Origin: Anopheles merus | Taxonomy: Eukaryota; Arthropoda; Insecta; Diptera; Culicidae | NCBI RefSeq assembly: GCF_017562075.2 | Contig: NC_054083.1 | Span: 35,176,755-35,240,754 of the forward strand | Direction of reading: 5' to 3' | DNA: 64,000 bases | In this document: positions 12,866 through 25,536 of the stretch, piece after piece | Layout: each line of letters opens with the position of its first letter | How positions within the stretch are numbered: the first letter of the stretch is position 1 | Notes under the pieces: generated by a model | What the model was told of the DNA's origin: nothing | The model's input: the letters and a program-made list of their open reading frames with translations, nothing else | Database searches by the model: none | Made by a program: the position numbers and the translations under genes

Positions 12866-15800
12866 AATCGCTCGGACAAATGTGTTGTGCAAGTCCAGAC
12901 GCTGTCCGCTGAGGTTTTATTGTGAAAATTAATTGAAACTATTGACCAAAGTAATGATAATGGAAAATTAAGACAAATCGTTTGCGCAGCGGGTAGCGAA
13001 AGTGCAGAAGAAAGGATGAAAATGGCGGCAAAAGGAAGTGGTAGATTCCAAGCAGATACCAAGATATATTTAAATGATAAAACAGGGGAATATATTTTAT
13101 GTTTTTTAACAACGTCAGTACCACTCAAAAGAAATATATAATAATTGTAACAACTCATTTTCTGTGTAATTTTTTAACTATCTTCTCTTTTTTTCTCACA
13201 AGTTTTAGCGTTAATTCAGTCTAATTTTGTCACACCATTTTCTGTACAGTCTACACTATTCACCAGCTAATTTAGATAGTCCACACCACACCACGAAGCA
13301 AAATACCAATAAACAGATCTTCCAACACATCGCCTCGAACCATCTTTTCTTTTACCACACACACTAGTTTTACTTTTTAACTCCGTGCAGTGGCGATGAA
13401 ATCTTAACCCTATTTCTCATTTCTCATCTTGCACGTTTGCACATATTTTGCAGCACAATCGGGAGAAGCAGCAGAATGAAATACCCTTTAGCACCAGTGC
13501 AACGAGCCAAACCTGGAGCGCAAAAAGGCATCCAGGAGGAGGCAGGCGGCCAGCCAGCGCCGCAGCAAGTGCGACAGAAATTAATGAAATTTATTAAACG
13601 CAACGCAGCAATGATGTGTTTTTGTATGTGCTGGTGCTTCATGGGAGTTTTGAGAAATATGCTCGCGAAAGAGAAAGAAAAGAAAACTCCTCTCAGAGGA
13701 AACAGGAAACACACAAGGAAGGAACGCCACTTTATTTGTAGCGTCATTCGTTCAGTTTTTCCGTTCATGCCCAACCGCCTGTCTTCGCGATCGTTTGTGT
13801 CAGTGCACATTTTTCACCGATTTTTTCACACACACACACACAGCACAAAAAAACAGCAAAAAAGAGAAAGGAAACGAAAAAGGGGTGCAAAGAGATGTGC
13901 CTGCAGGGGGGATATGGCGTTCGCTTCTCATCAGCATATGCTCTCACATGGAAATTTTCGCATTTTCGCACCCATTTATTGCTGTTATTAAGGTTTCCGG
14001 CAAGCAATTTACAAGCGATAGGTTACAAATTTTGGTTGTTAATGCATGGTTCTTTGAGGTTGCTGCTTAGTTATGCTGTTTGCAATGTTAGTTGTACCAT
14101 TTTCTGTTTCCATTTGTACCTTATGTATATGGTTTATTGTATTTTCATGTTATGTATTTCATTGTTATTGTTTTATTATCTTATATCGTTTTTTATTTTA
14201 CCATTTTCTTGATTGATTTCTGTTCTATAGCATTAGTTTATTCTATTTAAGGTATTTTCTGTTAGTTATGTTCTTAATTTAATTATTTTATGTATTTTTC
14301 AACAAAATGTTTTTGTCCATTGATTTATTTTAACATTTTATTCACAACACAAACAAAACTTTCCTTTTGCCTAAAAGCATAATATTAAAAAGAAAGCACT
14401 GGACTACAATTGTCTGCTACGATTTCCACCGCGTGATAATATGTCACTTGCTGCCTACCAAATAAAAATCATTCACAAATGCGCGCGCCCACTGGACAGA
14501 GGGACGACAGGCTCCAGACGTTCTTGACATCTGTCCCCCTTATTGCAACGCTTCACACATCGTCGTCTACTGCTACTTGTGTACTTTCACTCGTCTCAGC
14601 ACTGCAGCAGCCCCCGCCAACGTATGATGATAAAAAGCAATATAATACAATTTATTACAGTCATTAAAGAGGGCAAAAGAAATGCAAAGAGTAAGGCGCG
14701 CGCGCGCGCACAAGTACGCAAACCGTACCCAAAACGAACACGTACGATCTTCCAGTGCCAATGGGGTGTGATCTCTGATGGCACTGACCAAATGGACCAG
14801 CGAAATGCAGACAGACGGTTCACTTGTTTCGGGTTACTACTCCGCAGCCGCAGCAAGATGCAGAAAAAAACGCCCGCGAGAGGGGATAGAGTGTGATCCA
14901 AAAATCCCAAACCCACTGCCGTTGCGAGACGGTTGCGCGTCTGGACGATATATTAATTTCAATCATCCTTTACCACCCGAAAGTACCCCTCCCTTTCTTT
15001 CGCTTTGCTGCGCGCACACCACAACACTTTGGGAACTTCTCATGGGGATTGATTTTCCAGCACAGAATGCTTTTGGAGCACAACTGCTTTTTGTTGTTGT
15101 TTCGGTTGCTGCTTTTTGTTTTTATTCTCCCGCTCAGCTCAGCCTTCTTAATGCCTTAAGTGACCTAAATATTTCGCCATTATATGAAAGGGTTGAGGAG
15201 AAGGAGAGCGAGAAAAAAAACACACACAGCCACCACCGATAAATCTTCCAATTGCGTTCCACACTGCCAGCGAAGAAGACGCTCACACAACAACGGTGGA
15301 CATTCTTATGGAAAGGGTCACTTATCTCTCACACACTGCAGAAAGCCAAGGAGTGCTCGAGCGATCCCGTCTCCCGTCAATGGCAATCGATTGTGCTATG
15401 TTGATGGAAGCTGCCACCGATGGAAAGACATTCGGGGCAAATGATGGGTGTGCATTATTATTGCCGGATGGAATGGCATTCGTACGCAAAATATTTCATC
15501 GACGACACATATGCATTCCAGTAACACTGGAGAGAGGCCGGTGCGAATGATCCAAAAGATGGAATCTTTATGACGAACTGGAAGAGATGGAGTAAGGGTT
15601 GGCATCTCCAGGGAGTTTCTATCAAATACCGTACGGAAGGTAGCCACATTGCAAAAGACATATCTTAAATTGAACTACGGATTAATTCAATATCAATCTT
15701 CTACAAACAGAGATTCAGCACAATATACTTCAACAGATACCATGAAGCATAACCCGCTGGTTATACGAAGAGTTCTACATCTTTTTTCAAATAATTTTGA

Positions 15801-18139
15801 TTTTATTACACATTTTTTAGCTGGATTCAAAGTGTTTATTGTAACATCGATTGTAGAAATATGCTTCTCAGAAACCCTTCAGAAACTGGAAACTTCTTTT
15901 TTATGGCGCAAAAAGGGAACATTTGAAAAAACCTCGGTACGTTTGAGAACAACAACCCTAATCCGTCTTGTTGGTGAACCGTGTCTTACGAATGACACTG
16001 TGCGCCCGCAACAGATTATGACGCTTAATATTCTCTTTTATCAATAGAGACGCTCTCGGTTGAAGAACGACGGTACTTGTCAAAAGAAGCTCAAAATGAT
16101 GTAGCCTATTTATCAGTGAATACATTTCATTGTATGTGTAGCGTAATTTTAGTTTTTTTTTACTTCATATTAATAAAGCCTTGATAAAAGGACGATAAAA
16201 CAGATGATCCATATCATAATAAATGTATCTATGATATGTTCTTTAAGTTTGAAAACCATAGTGCGAAGACAAGCGTTAAAATATAAGATCTTTACCAAGA
16301 ACATACATTTGAAGAACAAAATCTAAGCCTTTCTTAACGATTGCCATACATCTCCTCATATGTATGATCTTATTTGATAAGCTCTATTGCCTGACTATCG
16401 CACTACTAATGTCCTACCATATGTTGACTTCAGCCATTACCTTGAAAGCTGCTCTTAACTTAACTCCAATGAGCTCCTCCACCTTTTTGATTGATAGCGT
16501 CTTTTCGCAGTGCCAAGCCCAACGGGTACCAATACAGGCAGCAACAAACAAGACTGCACGTCCGAGCTAATGGACGGTAATTCCAAGCAGAGCGCTGATG
16601 CTATGCTGCTGCTACCCCTTCCCGTTGACGTTTGCACTTCTTCCGCTCCGCCGTGCTCGGCTCCAAAAGCTCTAATTGAACCGCATTATTCCCGAAGGAT
16701 AATTTTCAATTCCATGTTCCATGGGCGCGCTTGGTCCCAATCAATCTCTCTCTCTCTCCCCCTCTTTCAAGCCGGGAGGACAGCGAGAGGGGCCGGACAG
16801 TACACCAAATGGCAATCGAAGGATTTCGCGCGTAGGTTGGTTAGACACAGGGCAGCAACGTTTCCTGTATTGTGTATGTGTGTATGTGTGCGCACGTGCC
16901 CTTCTCAGTAGCGTGGGCGATGAAATGAACTCCCCTACCTTCTCCCCCCTGTTGGACAGGACTGCCCCCAGACGACAGGCAGCCAGCGCAGTCGCACAAC
17001 GACGATTGCCAACCACTTTTGCACACAGGGCAAGCTTTTTAGGATGCGAAAATGGACGCCGAGATGGATCCATCCTGCCACTACCCAACCCCAAAACCCC
17101 TGGTGTTCTTCCCTTCGCACCATATGGTACAGGTTTGGAGCTCTTACTGAAGGTACGACAAGCCTGTTGGTGGTGTTTGTTGTTTGATATCTGCTGCTGC
17201 TCAGCTCAACATTGGCGCCATCGATGGGCATGACCAGGGAGATGCTCTGGACGAAGTGAAAGGACACGCGTGATTGGCGTGTAGGCGTAATTGATGCGAA
17301 TTTGACCAGCCACTGCGCTATCAAGGACATGTTTTCAATTTTGGAATTGCGTTTCACAGGATTTAATTGCACAGCATATGTTGCGACTTATGCTTGGAAT
17401 TGTTGACATTTCAGGAATTTTGAGGCAAATTTTCAGGAAATAATCATTAGGACATCGGAGATATTCAAATTCCAGGAGTGAAAAATGAAAAAAAGAAGTC
17501 TCCCGATGTTCAATGCTCTGATTAACTATCTGCAATAAATATGGTAATGAAATAATTCACTCCGGCCGCGCATGACAACATACTTGAACTTCGATTGTCA
17601 ACTTCCCACGCGGACAAAATTGATCATCGTTGCAGCGAACGTGCAGTGCAAACCACAAAATGCGTGAAGAGGTGAGGTTCACGTTGTTTTCCACTTGCTA
17701 TCGCCATAAATCTACTTCCAGGAGCACACAATCACACGCACGGACTGTGTTGGGTGAGAGCACACTCATGCAATAACCAGAGCACACACCCATTTTTCGT
17801 AGTCCTCTCCTGGTCCTGAAAGTAGGACCTCTACTGCTGGGGAACTGCCGACTGGACACATCATTCGCACTCACGTATAAACGAAACGATGCAACGCATA
17901 GCACAAAAGCCAGGGAAAAGAATGGTGCCCAGGGTTTGATTTATGATGTTAAAATGTGAAATGAGATGCACAAAATCGAGAGAGCTACAGTTACAGTTGT
18001 GTGTGCTCAGGCGCAACCGTTTGTCACTGGCAGAGGAGGAACACACGACCACAAATATACATAATGGTCAACATATGCATGGCTTTATCCAACGCAGGAA
18101 GTAACTGAAATTGTTCGAGAAATATCGTTTTAATACTTC
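12866..18139. other. Presumed intron sequence with no supported gene
   Basis: I see no supported exon here. The stretch includes a strongly T-biased plus-strand tract (about 14,060-14,360), CA/GT runs, and mixed AT-rich sequence. A 68-codon plus-strand frame at 16,364-16,570 opens with a hydrophobic, signal-peptide-like start, but it lacks any other support. A 132-codon frame at 15,649-16,047 lies in AT-rich sequence and has no domain. Confidence 0.4.
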
Positions 18140-18961
18140 CTATAACAACAGTTGTTCTGCAGTTTTGCTTTGCAAAATCCAATAAGCGAGCTTGGGAGGG
18201 ATGTCGCTGTACATTGCAACCAAGCTCTGCAACCTTATTGACAGTTTTGCACCCATGACGTCTTCCATATGGTGCCCAGCTCTCGCTGCAGTGCAACACA
18301 CCCGGAAGTTGAACGAACCGGAGACAACCCATTCTCTTGCATCTTCTTCCTCTAGTGTTTTCCTCTCCCCATAAGCCAACTTTAAATGGCAGACTTTAAA
18401 AATTGAAAGCAAAGTCACGTGTATGACGACGAACGCTTTGCTTCGCGGAGCCTCTCTGCCACTGAAACCGGACGGTGGAAGCCCGCGGTAGCGCTCCCGA
18501 GGGGCAACCGTACTACAGCAGCAAAGAGAAGCCTGTCTGCACACAGGAACCAACAAAACCCACCGGAAACTACATTTCGAAATTTGATCCATGTCCGTGT
18601 GCTCACCAGAACCGGAGGAACAGAGAACACGTTTCACGGAACTGAGAAAACCACTGTGAGAGAATAAACACCGCACAGCAATTTGTAAGTGATCGTCATG
18701 CGAAAATGCACACAAAGTGGGGGAGAAGTCGGCGGTGGGGTGATGGTGGTTACGGCATTTTCCAAACCGCTTCTGCTTCGTGTTCTTGGCCGTAATCCAA
18801 TCTCTCTGCACGCGCGGCGAACATCCAATTAAGCTGCGAAGCTGTGATTTGACTGCCGTTTGAGATAAGTGGTAACGAGGGCGAGGAGGGCGGCTTAGGA
18901 AATTAGCTCCAAGTAAGGTGGAATTGCTTAATTTAGTGTCATAATTGTGCTCCCTTTTCAT
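18140..18961 (-). CDS. Uncharacterised 273-codon open reading frame, doubtful gene
   Basis: This is an ATG-initiated open frame of 273 codons ending in TAG at 18,140-18,142. It is the longest ATG-initiated single-exon frame in the window outside Rbf and its shadow frames. It is rich in Ser, Arg, Cys and His, including a CRQASLCCCS-type Cys cluster near the middle. I see no signal peptide, membrane segment or known domain. Codon use is mixed and does not show the strong third-position G/C bias of Rbf. It lies in the presumed VAT-1 5'UTR intron on the same strand. A random frame of this length is unlikely but possible in a locally GC-balanced stretch, so I list it as a candidate only. Confidence 0.2.
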   Translation of the reverse strand: MKREHNYDTKLSNSTLLGANFLSRPPRPRYHLSQTAVKSQLRSLIGCSPRVQRDWITAKNTKQKRFGKCRNHHHPTADFSPTLCAFSHDDHLQIAVRCLFSHSGFLSSVKRVLCSSGSGEHTDMDQISKCSFRWVLLVPVCRQASLCCCSTVAPRERYRGLPPSGFSGREAPRSKAFVVIHVTLLSIFKVCHLKLAYGERKTLEEEDAREWVVSGSFNFRVCCTAARAGHHMEDVMGAKLSIRLQSLVAMYSDIPPKLAYWILQSKTAEQLLL

Positions 18962-21900
18962 TATAACGCTACGAACGCATTATTTGCGATTATTTCGCGA
19001 ATTATTAACAGACATCAGATTCTTTTGATGCTCTTAAGCAGATTCTTATAAAGATCTTTATTTCTGTGAACGAATTTTTATGTCACACCCTAACTAACAT
19101 AAAACCCATCGCGAATTCGTACATTTAAGTTTTAGGTAAAATTTTACACCGGATTCCCTAATTCCACACCTCTCCGAAGTTCGTTCCAGCAAACAATAGT
19201 TGCTGACTGCCTATGCATCTTTCGTAACTTAGACGACGATTTGCAAGTCCGCGCCGTAATCGGTATCAACTTCCGGCAATGGCTCGTACACTTCCTCATC
19301 GCATTCAAATCGAACAATTGTGACGCCACCGGCCCTGGAGAATATTGTTGGCGTGGCGAAACACACATTCCCACTTCCGGTGTGTGATGATGGTATAATA
19401 ACAATACAAAAAATCCCTACGGCACACACTAGCCACAGAGTCACGTGATCGGATTGTACTCTTGTGAAAAAGAGATATTCTAACGCTTTAGAAACACCCA
19501 ACGGTTGTCAAAAAAAAGACGGACAAGCCCCACACGGAATGAATACCCTCGAGGGATATGATCTAGGATCTAAGATTTGTTGCCGGCGAGGAAAGAATAA
19601 TGTTTCAAAATGAATACAAAACAAAAAGACGGGTACGAATGGTCTAACAAAAGGCACGGAGCACGGAATAGGAATAAAACGGGTAAGTGCTAACGGTGGA
19701 GAACCCTGCGCGCAGAGCATAGTTAAGACAAATGGCGAAATAAATAATAGAGAACGAATAAGACAGAAACAAAACTAGAGAGCTAAAGGTAATCCACCGT
19801 GTGGAATGGCCAAATCCCACCGTGGGGCACGAACGAAGAAGCGAGTGTACTGATCGACTGGCCACTATTTTACGGGACAAAACGGATTGAAGACATTAAA
19901 ATTAATGCCCGGAAGTTATCTGTTCTCGACACCACACACCGCGACAAGGTTCGTCTGCAGGGAGTTGCGAGGAAGCAAAGAGTACGCTTTCTTGGGTTCG
20001 CATGGGGACCCTTTGCAAAAAAAAAAAAAAACACCGCGTGGTACGATCTACACGATCAACCTTCAGTTATTGCACAACGGGCAATGATCGAACGTTACGA
20101 ATTGATAGCAACGAGAGGGATGGAAGAATCAACAGCCAAATGGCCCACGGGCGCAAAACGGATCCTTCTGCTTTCTTCTACAGCATTTGGGTAGAGTTTA
20201 ACAGCTAACACAAAGCCAGCAATAGGCCCAAAATCAACCCAAGCATAAAGTGAAGCATTTAAAACCCGTCGTTCATCACGTACGTTCTATGCGTTCGCGA
20301 GCGAGCGTGTTTGTTAAACATGCTTGTGCGAATTCATTCATACTCGATTGACCGTTTCCGGTCGGGTTAATGATGAAAGATTCCCCCGATGCCTGTTCGC
20401 TCTTGAAGAACAGCTGGCGTGTTGTCGACGAGGTCATCTCATCGGCGTTTGTTGTGCAATAGATGCAAGCTGGCGATAGAACGGAATTGCGTAGAGCTAA
20501 GCCGTGACGATGTGTGCTGACTCTTTGATACTGACTACAAAGTAGTTTAAGAAGATTATGATGAAGACATTATCAACAAGTCATAAAAAAGGAATATCCG
20601 AACATTAAGGTTAATGTTGCTTAATTGCCTCCATTTCGTTCCAAAAAAAGATACATCAAACACAGCCCAAAATCAACAATGCAACATTGCAACTGAATAA
20701 ATTGCACTTCCAGTCGTCTTGGTCAGAGAGGCTCAGCGATGCAAACAAGCTAAGCCCGGGGAAGAGACATGGCCTTATCACCCGGCGTCGGCGGCGGCTG
20801 CCACAATTATCCGCACAAACAACGACAGTGCCCCGTAAAGAAACAAAGCAATCAAAACAAAAATATATTTACACACCAACAGAACCCACCACCCGACCAC
20901 ACTCCTCCATCGTTCTTTCTTGAGGCCTTGTGCAAGGGAAAGATAAAAAAAAACACAAGCGAAGGAAAGCAGAGCAAATTCTGAAATTTACGCCGAGTAG
21001 AAAAATAGCACAGTTTGCTCCCCGCGATAAGAACACGCCTTGTGCAAATTATTCTTGCGCCCTCTTAACCTCGCTGGGATTTTCCCTCCTGACGAAGAGA
21101 TAAAAAAATATGCACCGGAGAAATAAAGACGCCTTGAAAGGTCATTCGGTGCAACGACGTGGAGGGGTGGTTTGTTGTTATTATTGGGTGGTCGTTTTGA
21201 AAAAAAAACCCAAAAGCAAAGAATGTTCTCGTGGCAATTTCGTTGGATGGATGCAGATGATAAGGGCAGTGAAAAAGGGAACTCCACAAATGCACACATT
21301 TCAGTGCCGACTGACACTCACAAACACGTTTATTCATTATGTACCGACGATTTGGCGTGCTTGTTTGGCGAAATTGAACCATTTTTTTTATTGTTTTTGT
21401 TTTCAGGTTTGATAGTGCAAGAGAAGTGAGAGCTGTGTTTATTAAATGTATGGGTGTGTGTGTATGCACCGGGCACACATTAAGCGTTTTGGAAGCGTGT
21501 AAGCATCTCTGTTGTGTTTGTTGTTCAGCGAGATGGAACGAAATGTGTTTTCTTGCAGCGAAGAGAAAACAACGTACGGCCAACAACAACCGAAACAACA
21601 CCTAGAAGCCACGCCACACAAGCAGGCAGAGCAAATCAAACAATTCTGCGCCAAAGAACGCGCAGGCAGACGAGCAAAAACAAAGGTGAACCGAAAAGGT
21701 GGCGGCAAAGCGCATACACTGCCCTACCAGGCCCCGTTAGTAACTACTGATAACGCGCGCTCGAAGACAGGGAAGACAAATTTGCTTGTTCCTGAAGTTT
21801 GAAGGAAAATATGTGCAAACCAGGACAAGAGAAGACTTTCGTCATTTGTCTGCAGTATGACGCAGCACAAGTAGACAGTTACAAGGGCGGATGGGATGTG

Positions 21901-24900
21901 GAACAATAAATATTTGTTACTGTAAGCGATCTTTCTTGCAGTTGAAGAATGCGTTCACATGACATTTAAATTATTTTTGTTTTTTTTTTTTTTAATGTTC
22001 TATAAACCAAATTTTTTGTCCACAATCATCTTGATGCACCAGCACAACGATCTGGATGATCAGAATTAGCTCTTTGAGGTCTTAATAATCTCTAACGCAA
22101 ATGAACAGGAATAATTGAGTTTTGACATTGAAATAGAAAAAACCCCATTATATTCCAATAGAAATTATTCTTTTTTTAATTTTAAATTATCTAATTTCTT
22201 ATTCGATAATTTTAAATTATCTTATTTAATTTCGTCTCCAATTTCCCCATTCCATATGGTACGCTGTCTTGGCTTTCAACCTCTCAAAAACCTTTTCAAA
22301 ATCACCAATTGGAAAAGCAGGTAAAAAGTAAATTCGCTTCAAACAAAACCTCAATTTTCTACCGGACTATTGCACACACATTCGCAACAAGATCGGCTTT
22401 TAGCAATAACAAAAAATGCAAATATACGCAAACACTCACACCCCTTACATTTAAAGGCCTAAAGAGTGCCTGAACCCTTCTTTTCCTATCCAAACCCCAC
22501 CCTCCAGATCCCGAACGAAGAAGCACAGCCAAAGGGTTACAAAGCGGTCGGACCGGGCAACAAGCGTAATGGGAGGGAAGAGGGGTGGTGGCAGTGGAAT
22601 TGGCGGGGGGGGGGAAGAGAGAGGTTCAGAATGAAATAATTATGACTCACCACCATCGCGCAGCAGAGCGACAAAGCAGACGCGCGCGCTACACAACCAA
22701 CAGCAACAGCATGTATGTGTGTGCGTATGCTATCGAAAGGGTTCATAGCATGGGGGATGAAGTGGAGGGTGGGGGTGGTAACAAAGGCGCACCGTATGGA
22801 GGATGAAAAATTGCTCCTCTTCTTCTTCTTCGTGCATTATTTGCCCCATTCCGCTGCCTGCTACACACCTTTGCCGTTTCAACGCGCTTCTCGATCCATT
22901 TCTGTTTATCCGTTCCATTTTCACACCCTCCCAATGCCTATCCCCCCCCCCCCCACCCGCCCGCCTCCTTTCCGATGCGTCTAAGCAGGCACACGCACAC
23001 GCGGTTTGCGTGCATGCGGTAAACACACACACACCCACTAATGCCGCGCATCGAGTGTCCCTTTCTTCCCTTCGCCCTCGACGGGGTTTTACCTTTCGAT
23101 TACAAATACAAACAAGCCCAAAAGGACAAAACTGCCCCGCGAAACAACAGGGGTGTGTACCCTGGGGGTTGATTTGCGCAAATCAAATAGCGAAAGAAGG
23201 TAAGCCGGGGGTAAAACGGAAATGGAGATGGGGAGGAAAATAAAGAAACGTTAACCGTTTCGAAACTGTCCATTTTGAAACAATTAAAAGCGTGGAGGCG
23301 CTGTTTCTTTCCTTTTGCAAAAAGGGTTCGCACTCTCTCTCGTTCCCTCTTATTTACCCATTTCAAAATCCAAAATAACGACCGTTCGTTCTCAACCATG
23401 CACCAACCGTCGAGTAAGGAACGAACCATACAAAAAAACACTCCAAACGACCGTTTTCTGATCCCTTTTTTTTTCAAATTTCTTCCCTCTCTGTCCTGTG
23501 CGTGTGTTGTCCCATCACCCTTTGCTACTCTTTCGTATCGAAAAGCGCCGTAACGTGTAACGGCCATTAAAAAAAATAAAGCGCTGATGATGCGTGGGGC
23601 AGCGGCCACGGCGCGGAAGGGCACACACACGCAATCGGATGAAGAGAAGAAAACGGACCAACCGATAACACATGCACACGGCGTGTGATTCTCGTATGTG
23701 TATGTGTGTGTGTGTGTTGCGTTGACACATTTGTGCCACGGAAAAACGGCAAAGGGGTTAAAGAAGGAGAAGAAGCAAGAAGGTCAAAAAGGAGAGCGAA
23801 ACCGTTCGAAAAGCGATTTGAATCGACGCCATCAATTGACCGATCGCAAGAGGTTGGGGGGGGGGTTGAAAAGGAGGTGGGGGGAAGGGCCACCCGATTG
23901 TCCTGCGCGAATGTATGTGTGTGTGTGTGTGGGAAGCAGAAGAAGCGCGGAAGGATGGACACACGACGCAAGAAAAGTAAGCATTGAAAAGAGAGGTCGC
24001 GCAGCAGCCAAGACCGCTCGCAAGGGTGAATCAGAGAGAGAGAGAGAGAGAGCGAGAGAGATAGAACAAGTGTTTCTTGTTCGCTTTCTCGGCTCCGCGC
24101 AGTGCGCCAGAGACTGGGAACGGTTCTGAGATCTTTTTAGAGACAGACAGATCTCGTCCGGATCATCCACCAAAGCGCGCAAGTAAAAGTGAAGATAATG
24201 GGCCCACCACCATGTGTGTGACACGAACAGAACGCAGAACAGAACTAACGAGAACAATCTTCGCTGTGCTCTGGACCATGTGTGTTTTTTCCTCTTCTTC
24301 TTCTTCTTCTTCTTAGCTGTGGCTCGGGTGACACATTTGAAATTGATTAGATTTATGGCATTTTATTTGCTTTAATTCGGTATCTAAAATGAGATGAAAG
24401 AGAGCGAAACCGCGACCGTTTTTGTGAGGACCTTCTTGTGAGCTGCGCTCCCTCCCTTTCATCGCACGTGTTGAGAAATAGATTTATTGGAATATTGGGC
24501 GTACGAAAAGAGTCTGCTTTTCGTTGTTCAAAATCAAAATTTAACGGTTTTTTTAATTGCAAAATTCATTTAAAAACGAGCAATTTTACAACCACAAAAA
24601 AAAACCACTCGAAACTCATCTCACTGAAGCGGCCGGCTTGCTTTGACGTGTTTCGTTCGCTCTCTTTCTCTCTCTTTCGCTCACACTTGGCAAATCGAGT
24701 CAGGACATGTTTGGTTGTTGCAATATGTTAGCACGGCAAATTTTATCATTACACCGTACACACACCACCGATCAAAGTACACACATGCATGGATCGCCAT
24801 TTTGCTATTTTCTATCAATTCCCTTGTTTTTCTTGGGTTTTGTTTCCAACCACAATTTTGCAACGCACCTACCTGTTCTTTTTATCCTGCGCACAGGGGA

Positions 24901-25342
24901 GCGGTGGAGCGGTGGGATACCTTCAGAGCAAGATGGCCAGACCAAAATAAGATGGACACTTGTGCAGCTTTTCTTCCTGTTGTGTGGTGCGTTTTTTTTT
25001 GCGCTCCGAACTACGGATACGGGGACGGGCGAACTCTTCCTTTCAGTACCTTCAAACAAACACACACACACACGTGCACACTGCTGTGTTGAGAGGATCT
25101 TTCCAAGCTTCTAACACACGCACACACACACACGGGTGATCACAATTGCATTGGCTTTTTAGCACTGTTTCCCGAGCGGATCGTCGCTCTAAAGCTGAAT
25201 TCCTTCGCACTCCAAATTTTCCAGCCTTCTCCACCGGAGACGAAACACACACGCGCGCACACAGAAAGAGAACACGCACTCTCGAGTGACGCACACACTG
25301 GCTGGCCGCGCGGGGAACAAAGGAACCGAGATGATCCCTTAC
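18962..25342. other. Presumed intron sequence: simple repeats, no supported gene apart from the candidate at 19,229
   Basis: The stretch is made of CA/GT tracts, homopolymer runs, GC-rich patches (22,500-24,200) and AT-rich patches (21,950-22,240). Near 22,177-22,230 a block containing TTTTAAATTATCT is duplicated in tandem. A CTT run ends at 24,315. The many open frames contain Cys-Val or His-Thr repeats from CA microsatellites and are not genes. Confidence 0.4.
19229..19501 (-). CDS. Candidate small membrane or secreted ORF fragment
   Basis: A minus-strand frame of 90 codons starts at a TTG, not an ATG. It has a hydrophobic segment of about 20 residues (TLWLVCAVGIFCIVIIP) followed by a hydrophilic acidic tail containing VRFECDEEVYEPLPEVDTDY. 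The tail reads like real coding sequence. An internal acceptor-like site, ATATTCTCCAG, lies at about 19,336 and would make the tail a separate 3' exon. No upstream exon was identified and the family is unknown. The overlapping +1 frame (19,144-19,404) is also open, so a degenerate element is possible. Confidence 0.25.
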   Translation of the reverse strand: MGVSKALEYLFFTRVQSDHVTLWLVCAVGIFCIVIIPSSHTGSGNVCFATPTIFSRAGGVTIVRFECDEEVYEPLPEVDTDYGADLQIVV

Positions 25343-25536
25343 CGGTTTTAGATTAATTTTTCTTTTTTTATTCTGTTGCTTTCTCGAGCGAGCTGCCGCG
25401 GGGATGAATACGGCGCGGCTTCTGCTTGCGAGGTGAGCTTGAACACACACGTAACGAACAAAAACGGACTGGGCACACTGCCGCTACAATTGGATTTGAC
25501 TGTGACCTCTACTCTGACTAGCCGCAGGAGTGAACT
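25343..25536 (-). promoter_or_regulatory. Candidate transcription start and leader exon, possibly for the VAT-1-like gene
   Basis: On the minus strand a TCAGTT initiator match (A at 25,536) is followed by about 190 bp without long coding frames. These end in a donor, AAACCG|GTAAGG, at 25,342/25,343. The nearest minus-strand acceptor without a known donor is the VAT-1 5'UTR acceptor at 3302. Linking the two gives an intron of about 22 kb, long but not exceptional for insect genes. No TATA box is seen. The pairing is an inference. Confidence 0.3.

Noticed and set aside
13437..13991. 184-codon plus-strand frame
   Set aside because: It is Lys/Arg-rich from A-rich DNA and crosses a CA run; no domain or coding bias is visible.
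16364..16570. 68-codon frame with a signal-peptide-like start
   Set aside because: It begins with a real ATG and a hydrophobic stretch, but it lies in AT-rich sequence and lacks splice, domain or codon-bias support.
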